DNA of 64,000 bases from Phocaeicola vulgatus ATCC 8482 (GTDB lineage Bacteria; Bacteroidota; Bacteroidia; Bacteroidales; Bacteroidaceae), in contig NC_009614.1 of the NCBI RefSeq assembly GCF_000012825.1, forward strand, positions 3,968,001 through 4,032,000, written 5' to 3'. Position 1 is the first letter of the stretch. The number at the start of each line of letters is the position of its first letter. Positions 27,894 through 37,341 of the stretch are shown one piece after another. A program made the translations under genes and the position numbers. The notes under the pieces were generated by a model. That model saw only the letters and a list, made by a program, of their open reading frames with translations. It did not search any database and was not told the DNA's origin.

Positions 27894-30290
27894 TTATTCT
27901 GATCTTATAATTTTTGCGGGATCAATTTGAGCAGCTTTGTGTATTTGCCAAATTAATGTGCTTGATGAAATAAAGGAAATGATAGCTAGAACTGCTAAAT
28001 AAATTCCTATATCTACAGGTATTTTTAGTACAAAATCCCGTGTATACATATATATGAGGTAATAGGCAAGTGGAATAGCCAATACAAATGCACAACCTAT
28101 TACTTTGATATATTTGCGGAACAATAGCAGGTAAAGGTCTTTCATCCCTGCGCCATTTACTTTGCGGATGGCAATTTCACGATAACGTTGTCGGATATCA
28201 AATAAGGATAATCCAAATAATCCCAAACAGGAGATGATGATTGCTATCAAGGCAAAGACAAAGTAAATGTTTGCTGTTTGACGGTCCTGAGCATAAAGTT
28301 TGTGGACTTCATCTGTCAACCAAGTATAGGTGAAGTCTTCGGTATTATATATTTCTTTCTCTGTTTTCTTCAGATATTCTATGACTTCTTTTTCTTTATC
28401 GGGGTTGACGGCAATCAAAAAATCGCTGTTGCCGCTGCTGGGCCCTACGACAAATGCCATCGGTTTTATTCCTTCAGTGAGATGGCTTGGGTAATAATCG
28501 TCTATTACAGCCACTACAGGCATAAGTTTGGTTCCACCTTCTTCCATTTCTCCTTTTTCGCTGACACTAATCCAAAGCGGGGATTCGCTGCGTACAAAAG
28601 CATCTTCTAGCCGAGTATAGCCCATAGCTTTCATTGCTGCTTTGTTCAGTACCATTTTATTGTCACTCCAACCTTCAAATTTTTGGGGGATTTCTCCTTC
28701 CAGTACTTTTAAATCATATAGTTGGAAGAATTGTGGAGAAGGAAATAGGGTGAGCATGGGTTGACGGGTATCCTGGTCATTTAACAACATGCAGATAGAG
28801 CCTCCCCTTAATATAGAATAATGGGAATTCATCCACATTTCAATGTGAGGACACTCGTTTAATAGTTGCTTGATACGGTCTTGGCGGGCAAAGCGCTCAT
28901 TGCGCTTTTCTTCTGTATCAGAGCGCAGATAATTTTTGTTTTCGTGTAACAACTCAGCTCTGAGAATTCTTTCTGTCCGATATCCGGGAGAGGTATTCAG
29001 CAGGAAATGCAGTTGCTTGCCAAAGTAAAAGGACAGGATAAGGAGTAATATGGTTATAATGTATTGAAAAAAAAGGAATGTCATACGTACAGTGATAGCA
29101 TGACGGTTTGATGTTATTGAACGGATAGACACAATAGGAGGGAGATAATTATATCTGATGTATGGATAAATAGAAGTGACCAAAGGTAATAATATGATGA
29201 ATCCCAAAGACAATTGCCAGTCGAATGCCGAATAGCTAATTTGTTCATTCATTAACCGGCTGACTGGTACTTGGGTTGCTTCTATCAACAGCCAGGCGGT
29301 TAGCAATGCGGCAAAGGCTAATAACAGATTTTCTATCCATATTTGTAAAAACAAAGGTAGACGCTGCAAGCCGAATACTTTCTTTACTCCATATTCTTTA
29401 GAACGTTTCATCATAAATACCATATAAATATTGATGAAATTCAATATACCTACCAATAATAGCAATATGGTTACTCCTGAAAGAATATACAGGTGTGTAC
29501 GGTTACCGAATTGCATGATGGAATCGTAATCGTCATCGTGACCAATGGAATTTCTCCAGTATAAATTTTTCCAAGTAATAAATTCCCAGCGTATTCTGTT
29601 TCCCCTTTTGTCCTTTCTGTACACATTGCTTGCTTTGTTTATCTTATCCAGATCTACACCGGGGAGTATGCGCATCAGTGATATATCCATACGTTGCCAG
29701 TGTTCCACCAATCTGTATGATACCAGTAGATCGAACCGAAGTAATGATTTGCATCCCAATTCTCCAATCACTCCCTTGATGGTGATGTTTTTACCATAAT
29801 ATTCCAATACTTTTCCTATCGGATTTTCTTTACCAAATATATTACGGGCATAGCGCTGGGTGATGATGGCGTCACCAGGGGCATCTAAATGGGCCTCACC
29901 GGCTGCAACCGGGTAGTGGAAGAAATGAAAAAAAGTGGAGTCAACTGCTGCTATATTCATTGCATAGTTACTGTTTTCATATACCACATTGTCTCGCTGC
30001 TGTAACATCAGGCGGCATTGTTCCACTATTTGATGGTCAGGAATATAAACAGAATCAGTTTCAGACCAACCTTGTTGCAAACTTCCCGGATGAAGATTTC
30101 CTTCTATATCCCGTATAGGAATGATGATATGTTCCGGATCTACGCTATGTGCATCCACCGTCAGTTCCCTATGGATATATCGCATCAAGATGATGCTGCA
30201 TGCCAGACTGAAAGCCAGTCCTAGCAAATTAATGATAGTATACGATTTAGAACGCATTAAGAAGCGCCAGGCATATTTCAAAGTTTTCAT
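27894..30290 (-). CDS. FtsX/MacB-type ABC transporter permease 1
   Basis: A 798-residue permease, the first of the set after the adaptor gene (10 bp gap). Layout as for its neighbours: N-terminal helix, MacB-like periplasmic domain (about 45-280), three helices, second periplasmic domain and a C-terminal FtsX domain with REIAIRKVNGAG. It is paralogous to permease 2 throughout and nearly identical over the first 46 codons. The periplasmic domains should contact the MFP adaptor or substrate. Confidence 0.88.
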   Translation of the reverse strand: MKTLKYAWRFLMRSKSYTIINLLGLAFSLACSIILMRYIHRELTVDAHSVDPEHIIIPIRDIEGNLHPGSLQQGWSETDSVYIPDHQIVEQCRLMLQQRDNVVYENSNYAMNIAAVDSTFFHFFHYPVAAGEAHLDAPGDAIITQRYARNIFGKENPIGKVLEYYGKNITIKGVIGELGCKSLLRFDLLVSYRLVEHWQRMDISLMRILPGVDLDKINKASNVYRKDKRGNRIRWEFITWKNLYWRNSIGHDDDYDSIMQFGNRTHLYILSGVTILLLLVGILNFINIYMVFMMKRSKEYGVKKVFGLQRLPLFLQIWIENLLLAFAALLTAWLLIEATQVPVSRLMNEQISYSAFDWQLSLGFIILLPLVTSIYPYIRYNYLPPIVSIRSITSNRHAITVRMTFLFFQYIITILLLILSFYFGKQLHFLLNTSPGYRTERILRAELLHENKNYLRSDTEEKRNERFARQDRIKQLLNECPHIEMWMNSHYSILRGGSICMLLNDQDTRQPMLTLFPSPQFFQLYDLKVLEGEIPQKFEGWSDNKMVLNKAAMKAMGYTRLEDAFVRSESPLWISVSEKGEMEEGGTKLMPVVAVIDDYYPSHLTEGIKPMAFVVGPSSGNSDFLIAVNPDKEKEVIEYLKKTEKEIYNTEDFTYTWLTDEVHKLYAQDRQTANIYFVFALIAIIISCLGLFGLSLFDIRQRYREIAIRKVNGAGMKDLYLLLFRKYIKVIGCAFVLAIPLAYYLIYMYTRDFVLKIPVDIGIYLAVLAIISFISSSTLIWQIHKAAQIDPAKIIRSE

Positions 30291-30300
30291 GTTGCATGTT

Positions 30301-31551
30301 TTATTTTAATATCAATTCTTCTGCGTCACCAAAGGTATCATATCCTGTGATAATTACAAATTCTCCAGGCTGTAAACCTTCAGTGATTTCATATTGAAGC
30401 GGGTTTTGGCGTCCTATATTCAATGGAACTTTTACAGCTTTTGTTTTTGATGGGTTTATTTTGTAAATCCATTGTCCTCCAGTAGACTGGTAGAAATTTC
30501 CACGTGGGATAACTATAGCTTGTTCGGGTTGGCCCAATTCTATTTGTACCCGGAAGCTCTTTCCTACACGGACATTCTCGGGCATTTCTCCGGTAAATAC
30601 CAAATCTACATCAAACATACGGTCTTTTACCTCAGGAACTACTTTAGTAATTCTCAGGGGGTAGCGTTTCCCTTGATAGTTTACGGTAGCCGGAAGACCT
30701 GTTGTGATGCGGTCAATGTAATATTCACTTAAAGAAGTATGAATTTTATATTGATCCAGCACTTTTATTTCAGCTATACTTTCTCCCGAAGCAACCTGTT
30801 GGCCGGGAGTTACTTTCACAAAACTTAGTTGGCCGCCAATCGGAGCTTTTATTATCAAATCCTCCAACCGTTCTTCTGCACGTTTCAGTTTTTTGCTTTC
30901 ACGTTCCAGATCATTTTTCAATAATTCTTTGCGGATAAGGGTTACGGATGAATCATGTTTCAGGCTTTCCATTTGTAATGCCGTATTTTTCAGTTTATAC
31001 TTATATTCATCTTCAGATACTTGAAGCTCAGCCTTGCTCTTAATTCCCATTTTGAATTCCTCTTTGTCCAGTCCGAAGCTCTTGCGCAGTCGTTCCATCT
31101 CATATTGTGCCTGTAATGTCTGTTGCTTCAGTGTCAGACTCTTTTGTTCCATTTCTATCTCTTTCTCTTTATAAGTGATTCGTTGTTTTTCCCATTCGTC
31201 ACGTTGGTCTTCAATGGAACGAATCAGATCCGGATTAGTCAATATCAACAAGGTGTCACCTTGTTTCATCATATTCCCTTCTTCTCCAACAATGCGGTCT
31301 ACACTGCCGGCTTCACGAGTATTTACTTTGATGGTAAGAATGGGTTGCACCAGTCCTTCCACATCTACATACTCCATAAATTTGTCGTCTTTTACTTCGG
31401 CTATCTGAATGTTGTCTGTTTCGATACGCAGCTTGCGAGGACCTAATGAAAGGCTTATCACATAGATAAGGAAGATAATGAAGGCCAGTGCAGCTATCAT
31501 ATAGTAGCGATAGCGGATGTACCACGGTTTCTTTTCAATTTTTATATCCAT
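30301..31551 (-). CDS. Membrane fusion (HlyD/MacA-type) periplasmic adaptor
   Basis: A 416-residue adaptor. I choose the ATG at 31551 (MDIKIEKKPWYIRYRYY); an in-frame upstream start would add 20 Lys-rich residues with no support. It has an N-terminal membrane helix (about 18-40), a split biotinyl-lipoyl domain, a long coiled coil (about 105-225), a beta-barrel domain, and a membrane-proximal domain ending GEFVIITGYDTFGDAE. It would join the FtsX-type permeases to the TolC protein encoded upstream. Confidence 0.9.
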   Translation of the reverse strand: MDIKIEKKPWYIRYRYYMIAALAFIIFLIYVISLSLGPRKLRIETDNIQIAEVKDDKFMEYVDVEGLVQPILTIKVNTREAGSVDRIVGEEGNMMKQGDTLLILTNPDLIRSIEDQRDEWEKQRITYKEKEIEMEQKSLTLKQQTLQAQYEMERLRKSFGLDKEEFKMGIKSKAELQVSEDEYKYKLKNTALQMESLKHDSSVTLIRKELLKNDLERESKKLKRAEERLEDLIIKAPIGGQLSFVKVTPGQQVASGESIAEIKVLDQYKIHTSLSEYYIDRITTGLPATVNYQGKRYPLRITKVVPEVKDRMFDVDLVFTGEMPENVRVGKSFRVQIELGQPEQAIVIPRGNFYQSTGGQWIYKINPSKTKAVKVPLNIGRQNPLQYEITEGLQPGEFVIITGYDTFGDAEELILK

Positions 31552-31635
31552 TAGTTTATGTTTTTTGATATAATTTTTTTTATTTCTTTTTTTAGTATGG
31601 CGATAATACAAAGATCATTTATATCTGCCGTGTAG

Positions 31636-33105
31636 TTAAGGTTTAGGTATAGTACATGAAATCTCTGCTTTTCTGAGGAAATCATATCCCGTCATACTTC
31701 TAATACCATAATACAGACTCCAATAAGTTTTCAAAGCTGTTATATAATTTCTCCGTGCGGTATCTTTTTCTGCAATGGCGGCATTGAGGTCCAGAATTGT
31801 CGATTTTCCTAAGATATAAAGCCGACGTGCTACATCGTGGCGCCGGTCGGCCGTCTTGTCCGTCTTGGCGGCTACTGCTACACGGTATGCTTGAAGATTG
31901 AATTGACGGACCATTTTACATACATTCAATTCAAAATCTTTCATTCCCTGTTCAGCCTGTGTATCTACTAAGTCTACATTGGAACGAGCTACACGAACGC
32001 GTCCTTTTCCACGACCCCAATCCAGGATAGGTAAAGAAATACCAATACTGGCATATTGTTGGTTCATGGGGTTTCGGTAAGAATCTGCAAATTTATTTCC
32101 GGTTTGAGAAAGCCCGAATTGTACATACAGGTCGGCTTTCAAACCTGCATTGGCTTTTGCAGAAGCTAATGCGCTGCGGCTTTCTAATTGTTTGCGTTTA
32201 TAAGTGTCAGGATCGGGACTGTTTTTGAATGCCAGTTGTAATGCTTTTTGTAAAGGGATTTCGAGTTGAGGAATGCTGTCTTCCGGAACAACTCGTAAAT
32301 TTATTTCCCGATTAATGCCAAGGAAGGAACGGAGTGTTTGCATTTGGTCCTCTACTTCGATGCGGGCATTCATCATATTGGTTTCTTCTGTCAGTTTGTT
32401 TATTTCCAGCTGTAGCATTTCGTTTTCAGTTATGGTTCCTATATTATATCTTCCCTCGGCATACCTGTATAAAGTATCGGCAGAAGCATAGTTGTAGGCG
32501 GCTATGTCAAGATTAGTTTGTGCAGTTGCCAGGTTGAAGAAAAGAGTGCTGGTTTCTGAGGCTACAAGTTCCAATGCTTCTGCATATGCTTTACGGGCTT
32601 CCCGGTAGCGAAGGGGTTCGATACGGTGATCCCATTTTAAAGAATTATATCCAAAAAGTTGCTGCTCGTAACCTATTACTATGGGTTGGGTGTTATACGC
32701 TGTATGATTATCTTCGAATTCATCAATGCGTTGGGTGGTAGTTTTTACAAACAAGCTGCCACCGGTAAACCATATATTTTGATTTATTTTAAGGCTGAGA
32801 TCTGTGCTTAACTGGTCTTGCTGGATAAATTGATTTGTTCCATCCGGTTGGGTAATCTTGTTTATCTCCCGATTTAGGGTAGGAGATGAAGTTAATGTGA
32901 CGGAGGGAAGATAATTCGCCCGGAAAAAACGGTAGTTCCAATAAGCTGCCCGATAGGTATGACGGGCAGCTTGTGCTTCCGGTGAGTTTTCTTGTGCTAT
33001 TTCAATAGCTTGTTGCAAACTCAATGTTATTGATTCTTCTTGTTGTGCTGTGGCTGTTTCCGGGCGAAGCAGAAGAGAAAGTGCTATAATACAATATAGT
33101 TTCAT
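31636..33105 (-). CDS. TolC-family outer membrane efflux protein
   Basis: A 489-residue outer membrane channel with a signal peptide (MKLYCIIALSLLLRPETATA) and two OEP repeats. Typical features are SLQQAIEIAQENSPE at the start of repeat one, a second repeat from about residue 280, and long heptad-rich helices that form the periplasmic tunnel. It completes the tripartite path inner membrane permease - adaptor - outer membrane. It is 47 bp after the Sel1 gene and 84 bp before the adaptor start. Confidence 0.92.
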   Translation of the reverse strand: MKLYCIIALSLLLRPETATAQQEESITLSLQQAIEIAQENSPEAQAARHTYRAAYWNYRFFRANYLPSVTLTSSPTLNREINKITQPDGTNQFIQQDQLSTDLSLKINQNIWFTGGSLFVKTTTQRIDEFEDNHTAYNTQPIVIGYEQQLFGYNSLKWDHRIEPLRYREARKAYAEALELVASETSTLFFNLATAQTNLDIAAYNYASADTLYRYAEGRYNIGTITENEMLQLEINKLTEETNMMNARIEVEDQMQTLRSFLGINREINLRVVPEDSIPQLEIPLQKALQLAFKNSPDPDTYKRKQLESRSALASAKANAGLKADLYVQFGLSQTGNKFADSYRNPMNQQYASIGISLPILDWGRGKGRVRVARSNVDLVDTQAEQGMKDFELNVCKMVRQFNLQAYRVAVAAKTDKTADRRHDVARRLYILGKSTILDLNAAIAEKDTARRNYITALKTYWSLYYGIRSMTGYDFLRKAEISCTIPKP

Positions 33106-33152
33106 GTTCGTTTTTTTATGTCTTTATACCTATTAGTACTTTTGGCTTATAG

Positions 33153-34076
33153 TTAGGTGAACAGGAGTGGGGCTTCGGTGTCTTCTTTGGATAAGTCGCT
33201 TTTTATTTTGGTTAATGCTTCCTTTGCTTTTTCATGACCGTTGTCTATAGCTTTTTGGAACCAGAACCGGGCTTGTTGTAAGTCTTTTTCTACGCCTTTG
33301 CCCCACTGATACATGCGTCCCAGGTTGTATTGTGCAGGAGCATTCCCCTGTAAAGCAGCTTTGGTCAGCCACTCGGCTCCTTTAGCAAAGTCTTTTTCCA
33401 TTCCTTCGCCATAACAATACATATTTCCTATATTATATTGAGCTATCGGATTATTCTTATCTGCTGCTTTTTTAAACCAAAAAAAAGCTTCTTCAAAGTC
33501 TTGGGGGACCCCAAGTCCGTTTTTATATAAATAACCGATATTGTTCATGGCGTCCGTATTACCATGAGCTACAGAACGTAGGTACCAAGTCATAGCAATG
33601 TAACAATCCTTACGTACTCCCCAACCGTTTTTATAAAGGCTCCCCATACCAATTTGAGCTTCTGGATTTCCTTGAGTGGCAGCTTTGTTCAACCATTTGA
33701 AAGCTTGGCTGTAATCCTTAGTGACTCCCAAACCATATGTGTACATAAAGCCTATATTGTTTTCAGCATACGTGTTTCCGCCCGCTGCCGATTGATGAAA
33801 AAGTTTCAAAGCCTTATCATAATCAATTTCACCTCCTAAGCCTTTTAAATACATATCGCCTGTCAGATATTGGGCATGATGGGCCGTATCAATGCGAGCT
33901 ATCTTTTCTAATAACTCGCGTGCTTTTTCATATTGTCGATTAACATAGTGAGTTTGTGCTTCTTCCCACAATTGATGGCAGTCACCTATATAAAGCATAT
34001 AGATCTTATTGCCGAATAGAGTTACTATGCTTGCTATAAGGCATAAATTGATAGCTATTACTGATTTTTTTTTCAT
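33153..34076 (-). CDS. Sel1-repeat protein, first gene of the export operon
   Basis: A 307-residue protein with an N-terminal hydrophobic helix (about 7-28, signal or anchor) and about six Sel1/TPR-like repeats (about 65-290) of the form AxNNIGxMYxxGxGVxKDxxxAxxWxxKAA. Sel1 repeats form solenoids that bind proteins; in this operon it may be an assembly or regulatory partner of the exporter, which is inference. The start lies about 18 nt downstream of the predicted sigma-54 transcription start. Confidence 0.88.
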   Translation of the reverse strand: MKKKSVIAINLCLIASIVTLFGNKIYMLYIGDCHQLWEEAQTHYVNRQYEKARELLEKIARIDTAHHAQYLTGDMYLKGLGGEIDYDKALKLFHQSAAGGNTYAENNIGFMYTYGLGVTKDYSQAFKWLNKAATQGNPEAQIGMGSLYKNGWGVRKDCYIAMTWYLRSVAHGNTDAMNNIGYLYKNGLGVPQDFEEAFFWFKKAADKNNPIAQYNIGNMYCYGEGMEKDFAKGAEWLTKAALQGNAPAQYNLGRMYQWGKGVEKDLQQARFWFQKAIDNGHEKAKEALTKIKSDLSKEDTEAPLLFT

Positions 34077-34103
34077 AACTTAATATATTAGTATTGTAGA
34101 CTA

Positions 34104-34119
34104 ATCAAATAGCGTGCCA
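34104..34119 (-). promoter_or_regulatory. Sigma-54 (-24/-12) promoter of the export operon
   Basis: On the minus strand TGGCACGCTATTTGAT matches the consensus TGGCACGN4TTGCW with one change (A for C in the -12 TTGC). The predicted start is near 34094, about 18 nt before the Sel1 ATG. Confidence 0.75.
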
Positions 34120-34173
34120 TTATCTTATCTCTTTGTTTACCAGTTTTTTGTGGGATAAAAGATAATGATGTTT

Positions 34174-34212
34174 CTGTGCGGATACGCACAAAAATAGTGC
34201 GTATCCGCACAG
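34174..34212. promoter_or_regulatory. Twin palindromic activator sites (enhancer) for the NtrC-type regulator
   Basis: CTGTGCGGATACGCAC (34174-34189) and its exact reverse complement (34197-34212) are separated by 7 bp. Each half is itself a GTGCG-N4-CGCAC dyad. They lie about 80-120 bp upstream of the predicted sigma-54 start, the normal place for NtrC-family enhancers. Confidence 0.8.
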
Positions 34213-34233
34213 ACAACACATTAAAAAAAACAA

Positions 34234-34241
34234 TATCTTTG
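34234..34241 (+). promoter_or_regulatory. Bacteroides -7 box of the response regulator-kinase operon
   Basis: TATCTTTG, 58 bp before the regulator ATG. It lies just beyond the twin palindromes, so the regulator bound there could also affect its own transcription. Confidence 0.5.
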
Positions 34242-34299
34242 CAAAAAAGCGGATAGAAAATCTTTTATTCGTATAACAAGATATATTGAGGATAAAATA

Positions 34300-35667
34300 A
34301 TGAATGCAAAAGGAAAAATATTGATTATAGATGATAATGAGGACGTGCTTTTTGCACTAAACCTTTTATTGGATCCCTACGTGGAAAAAATAAAAGTTAC
34401 TACTCAACCGACTCGTATTGAGCATTTCATGACTACTTTTCAACCTGATGTTATTCTGCTTGATATGAATTTTCGTCGGGATGCTATCAGCGGGCAGGAA
34501 GGATTCGATTGTCTAGAGCAGATATTAAAGTTAGATCCGCAGGCTATTGTCTTGTTTATGACTGCTTATGCGGATACAGATAAAGCAGTACGGGCCATTA
34601 AGGCTGGAGCTATTGACTTTATTCCCAAACCTTGGGAAAAAGAAAAACTACTTGCTACGCTTTCATCGGCTATCAAACTTCGTGATTCTCGTAAAGAGGT
34701 CAGGCAACTGAAAGAACAAGTTGTAGCATTGAGCGCGCAGGATGAAGAGATGCCTCAAATGATAGGTCACTCAGTGCCTATGCGAGAGGTTTTTGATACT
34801 ATTCGGAAATTATCGGATACTGATGCTAATATTTTGATATTGGGTGAAAATGGAACCGGTAAAGATTTGGTGGCCCGTTCTCTACGTTATTTTTCTCCTC
34901 GTCGTGAATGTCCTTTTATAACGATTGACTTGGGGAGCATACCTGAATCATTATTCGAAAGTGAATTGTTCGGCTATGAAAAAGGGGCTTTTACAGATGC
35001 CCGCAAAGCAAAGGCGGGACGTATGGAGGTGGCATCAGGAGGAACGCTTTTTTTGGATGAAATAGGGAATTTGTCATTACCTATGCAGGCCAAATTACTA
35101 ACAGCCATAGAAAAACGGCAGATTTCACGTTTGGGAGCAACGGATATAATTCCTATTGATGTTCGGTTGATAAGCGCAACGAATGTAAATATCCGAGAAT
35201 TGGTGGAGGAGGGTAATTTCCGTCAAGACCTATTGTATCGTATCAATACGATTGAGATTACTATTCCTCCATTGCGGGAAAGGGGAGAGGATGTTCTCTT
35301 ACTGGCTGATTATTTCTTACAACGGTATACTCATAAATATAAGAAAGAGATAAACGGACTGAGCCGCGAAGCCAAGCAGAAACTCATGCGTTACCATTGG
35401 CCGGGTAATGTCCGCGAATTGCAGCATGCCATAGAACGGGCAATTATTCTTTCGGACTCGCCATTGTTAAAGCCTGCAAATTTCATGTTGCAGCCACAAC
35501 CCGAGAAGAGGGTGAATACGGATGAGATACTGAACTTGGAACAATTAGAACGCAATGCCATAGAACGTGCTATGAAACGCAGCGAAGGGAACTTGAGTCG
35601 TGCAGCGGAATATTTGGGGATTACCCGTTACGCTCTTTATCGGAAACTTGAAAAATTAGGGTTATGA
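34300..35667 (+). CDS. Sigma-54-dependent response regulator (NtrC/ZraR type)
   Basis: A 455-residue regulator. The receiver domain (1-125) has the acidic pair D11/D12 and phospho-acceptor D55 (ILLDMNF). The AAA+ domain (about 155-390) has Walker A GENGTGKD and the GAFTDA loop that contacts sigma-54. The C-terminal Fis-type helix-turn-helix is in NLSRAAEYLGITRYALYRKL. It overlaps the kinase gene by 4 bp. It is the obvious ligand for the twin palindromes at 34174-34212 and the activator of the export operon. Confidence 0.95.
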   Translation: MNAKGKILIIDDNEDVLFALNLLLDPYVEKIKVTTQPTRIEHFMTTFQPDVILLDMNFRRDAISGQEGFDCLEQILKLDPQAIVLFMTAYADTDKAVRAIKAGAIDFIPKPWEKEKLLATLSSAIKLRDSRKEVRQLKEQVVALSAQDEEMPQMIGHSVPMREVFDTIRKLSDTDANILILGENGTGKDLVARSLRYFSPRRECPFITIDLGSIPESLFESELFGYEKGAFTDARKAKAGRMEVASGGTLFLDEIGNLSLPMQAKLLTAIEKRQISRLGATDIIPIDVRLISATNVNIRELVEEGNFRQDLLYRINTIEITIPPLRERGEDVLLLADYFLQRYTHKYKKEINGLSREAKQKLMRYHWPGNVRELQHAIERAIILSDSPLLKPANFMLQPQPEKRVNTDEILNLEQLERNAIERAMKRSEGNLSRAAEYLGITRYALYRKLEKLGL

Positions 35668-36995
35668 GTCGTTTACAAACTTTACGGATGATAGCTTGTA
35701 TGTTATTAATGGGGGTAGTAGCTATAGCTGCATATCTCTTTTATCAACATTCGCTCTATTTTTGCTTGTTTTTTTCGCTGATGATTATGGCAGGTATTAT
35801 CATTTATATCTGTCAGTGGCAGTATAAAACGACCCGTATGATATCGCGAATGATAGAAGGTATTCGTTATGCAGATTTCTCTTTGAGTTTTTCTACCCAG
35901 CACAAAACTCGTACAGAACAACGATTGGCACAAGAAATAAATAATGTTGTTGCTGAATTCCGTACTCGGTTGTCCGAGAATGAAGAGCGATATCAATATT
36001 ATGAAACATTATTGAATACTGTTGACAGCAGTTTGCTGGTAGTAGATAGTCAGTGCAATATACATTGGATGAACCGGGCAGCCATGCAGGATTTGTGCGG
36101 TTATCGTATTCATTCTGTCAGGGAATTGGCTCTGTTAAATTCTGATTTTCCTACTATTATCCTGTCATTACAGCCTGGAGAGATTAAAACAGTACGAATA
36201 CATAAAGGAGATATTATACAAGAATTGGCTGTTACGGTATCTGAATATTCCGCTCAACATGGTACGGAACTCCGGTTGGTTAATTTAAAGAATATCCATG
36301 CTGTATTGGAGGAAAATGAGATGGAAGCATGGCAGAAGCTGATTCGTGTACTCACTCATGAAATAATGAACTCCATTGCGCCCATTATTTCATTAAGTGA
36401 AACATTAAGTGAGCGTGCTGTACAAAATGGTATGAATGAGAGAGATTACAATATCATGTTGCAAGGGATGCAGACTATTCATAGAAGAAGTAAAGGGTTG
36501 CTGAATTTTGTGGAAAACTATCGTAAACTTTCTCGTCTGTCTGCTCCGATACTGGCTCCAGTAAATATAGGTGATTTACTGAGTGATATGAAAAAACTGT
36601 TTCCTAATAAAAACATACAATATATATATAAAGTAGAAAACCCAGAAACGACACTGATGCTGGATCGTTCACAGATAGAACAAGTATTAATCAATTTACT
36701 AAAGAATGCAGGTGAGGCTTGTGTAGAGCAAATCTATCCCGAAGTTATCATTAGCACACATTGTGATTTAGAAAAACATCTATTTTTCCTTTCTGTCTGT
36801 GATAATGGTAGTGGCATTCTTCCAGAAGTATTGGATAAAATCTTTGTTCCTTTTTTTACAACGAAGCCAACAGGTAGTGGTATAGGACTCAGTTTATGCA
36901 AACAAATTATGAATTTACATGGTGGAAGTATCTCGGCGAGTAGTGAAATCGGAAAGGGGAGTTGTTTTACACTGAAATTTCTTTGTTGCGGATAA
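35664..36995 (+). CDS. Sensor histidine kinase, partner of the sigma-54 regulator
   Basis: A 443-residue inner-membrane kinase. It has two N-terminal helices (about 8-25 and 30-50) with almost no periplasmic loop, so sensing is probably within the membrane or cytosol. A PAS-like domain (about 112-215) follows, then the H-box RVLTHEIMNSIAPI with the phospho-acceptor His near 233 and a HATPase domain with N-box NLLKNAGEA, GSGI and GSGIGLSLCKQI. It is translationally coupled to the regulator (ATGA overlap). Confidence 0.93.
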   Translation: MSRLQTLRMIACMLLMGVVAIAAYLFYQHSLYFCLFFSLMIMAGIIIYICQWQYKTTRMISRMIEGIRYADFSLSFSTQHKTRTEQRLAQEINNVVAEFRTRLSENEERYQYYETLLNTVDSSLLVVDSQCNIHWMNRAAMQDLCGYRIHSVRELALLNSDFPTIILSLQPGEIKTVRIHKGDIIQELAVTVSEYSAQHGTELRLVNLKNIHAVLEENEMEAWQKLIRVLTHEIMNSIAPIISLSETLSERAVQNGMNERDYNIMLQGMQTIHRRSKGLLNFVENYRKLSRLSAPILAPVNIGDLLSDMKKLFPNKNIQYIYKVENPETTLMLDRSQIEQVLINLLKNAGEACVEQIYPEVIISTHCDLEKHLFFLSVCDNGSGILPEVLDKIFVPFFTTKPTGSGIGLSLCKQIMNLHGGSISASSEIGKGSCFTLKFLCCG

Positions 36996-37078
36996 AAAAA
37001 GTTTTAAGGTTAATGTTTTGATTTATAATTTGATAAGTAATGATGCGAAAAAAAAGTAGAAAAAAATCGCTTTAAATA

Positions 37079-37109
37079 TTTGCATATATAAAAAAAAGCC
37101 GTACCTTTG
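37079..37109 (+). promoter_or_regulatory. Promoter of tRNA-Pro
   Basis: TTTG (37079-37082), 19 bp, TACCTTTG (37102-37109): an exact Bacteroides promoter ending 45 bp before the tRNA. Confidence 0.8.
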
Positions 37110-37154
37110 CATCGCTTTTGAGAGATAAGGCGATTGAAAAATAAAAAAAAGATT

Positions 37155-37229
37155 CGGGGTGTAGCGCAGTCCGGTTAGCGCACCTGCTTTGGGAGCAGGG
37201 GGTCGTGGGTTCGAATCCCGCTACCCCGA
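37155..37229 (+). tRNA. tRNA-Pro (anticodon TGG)
   Basis: A 75-nt cloverleaf. The acceptor stem is CGGGGTG/TACCCCG; the D arm contains TAGCGCAGTCCGGTTAGCGC; the anticodon arm CCTGC-TTTGGGA-GCAGG has anticodon TGG; the T arm is GTGGG-TTCGAAT-CCCGC; CCA is not encoded. It is the attachment gene of the integrated element: its 3' 57 nt lie in the 59-bp direct repeat, so the distal half now belongs to the element. Confidence 0.95.
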
Positions 37230-37231
37230 CA
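37173..37231 (+). repeat. attL: 59-bp direct repeat within tRNA-Pro
   Basis: Positions 37173-37231 are identical to 50568-50626 over 59 bp, starting GGTTAGCGCACC and ending CCCCGACA. The left copy completes a whole tRNA. Confidence 0.93.
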
Positions 37232-37241
37232 GATGAGAATC

Positions 37242-37275
37242 AAGGAGTTACGGTAAAATGTAGCTCCTTTTTTTT
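37242..37275 (+). terminator. Element-supplied terminator for tRNA-Pro
   Basis: AAGGAG(T)TAC / GTA(G)CTCCTT stem (37242-37269) followed by T residues. The original terminator is now at 50631-50680 beyond attR. Confidence 0.75.
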
Positions 37276-37302
37276 ATTCTCCGAATGGGGCGGTTTACTT
37301 TT

Positions 37303-37337
37303 GGTTTAACCAAGTGAGTTAAACCGAGAGTTAAACC
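37303..37337. promoter_or_regulatory. Left arm-type integrase sites
   Basis: GTTAAACC at 37318-37325 and 37330-37337 (12 bp apart), plus an inverted copy GGTTTAAC at 37303-37310. The same pair with the same spacing occurs near the right end (50477, 50489). Confidence 0.6.
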
Positions 37338-37341
37338 AAAA

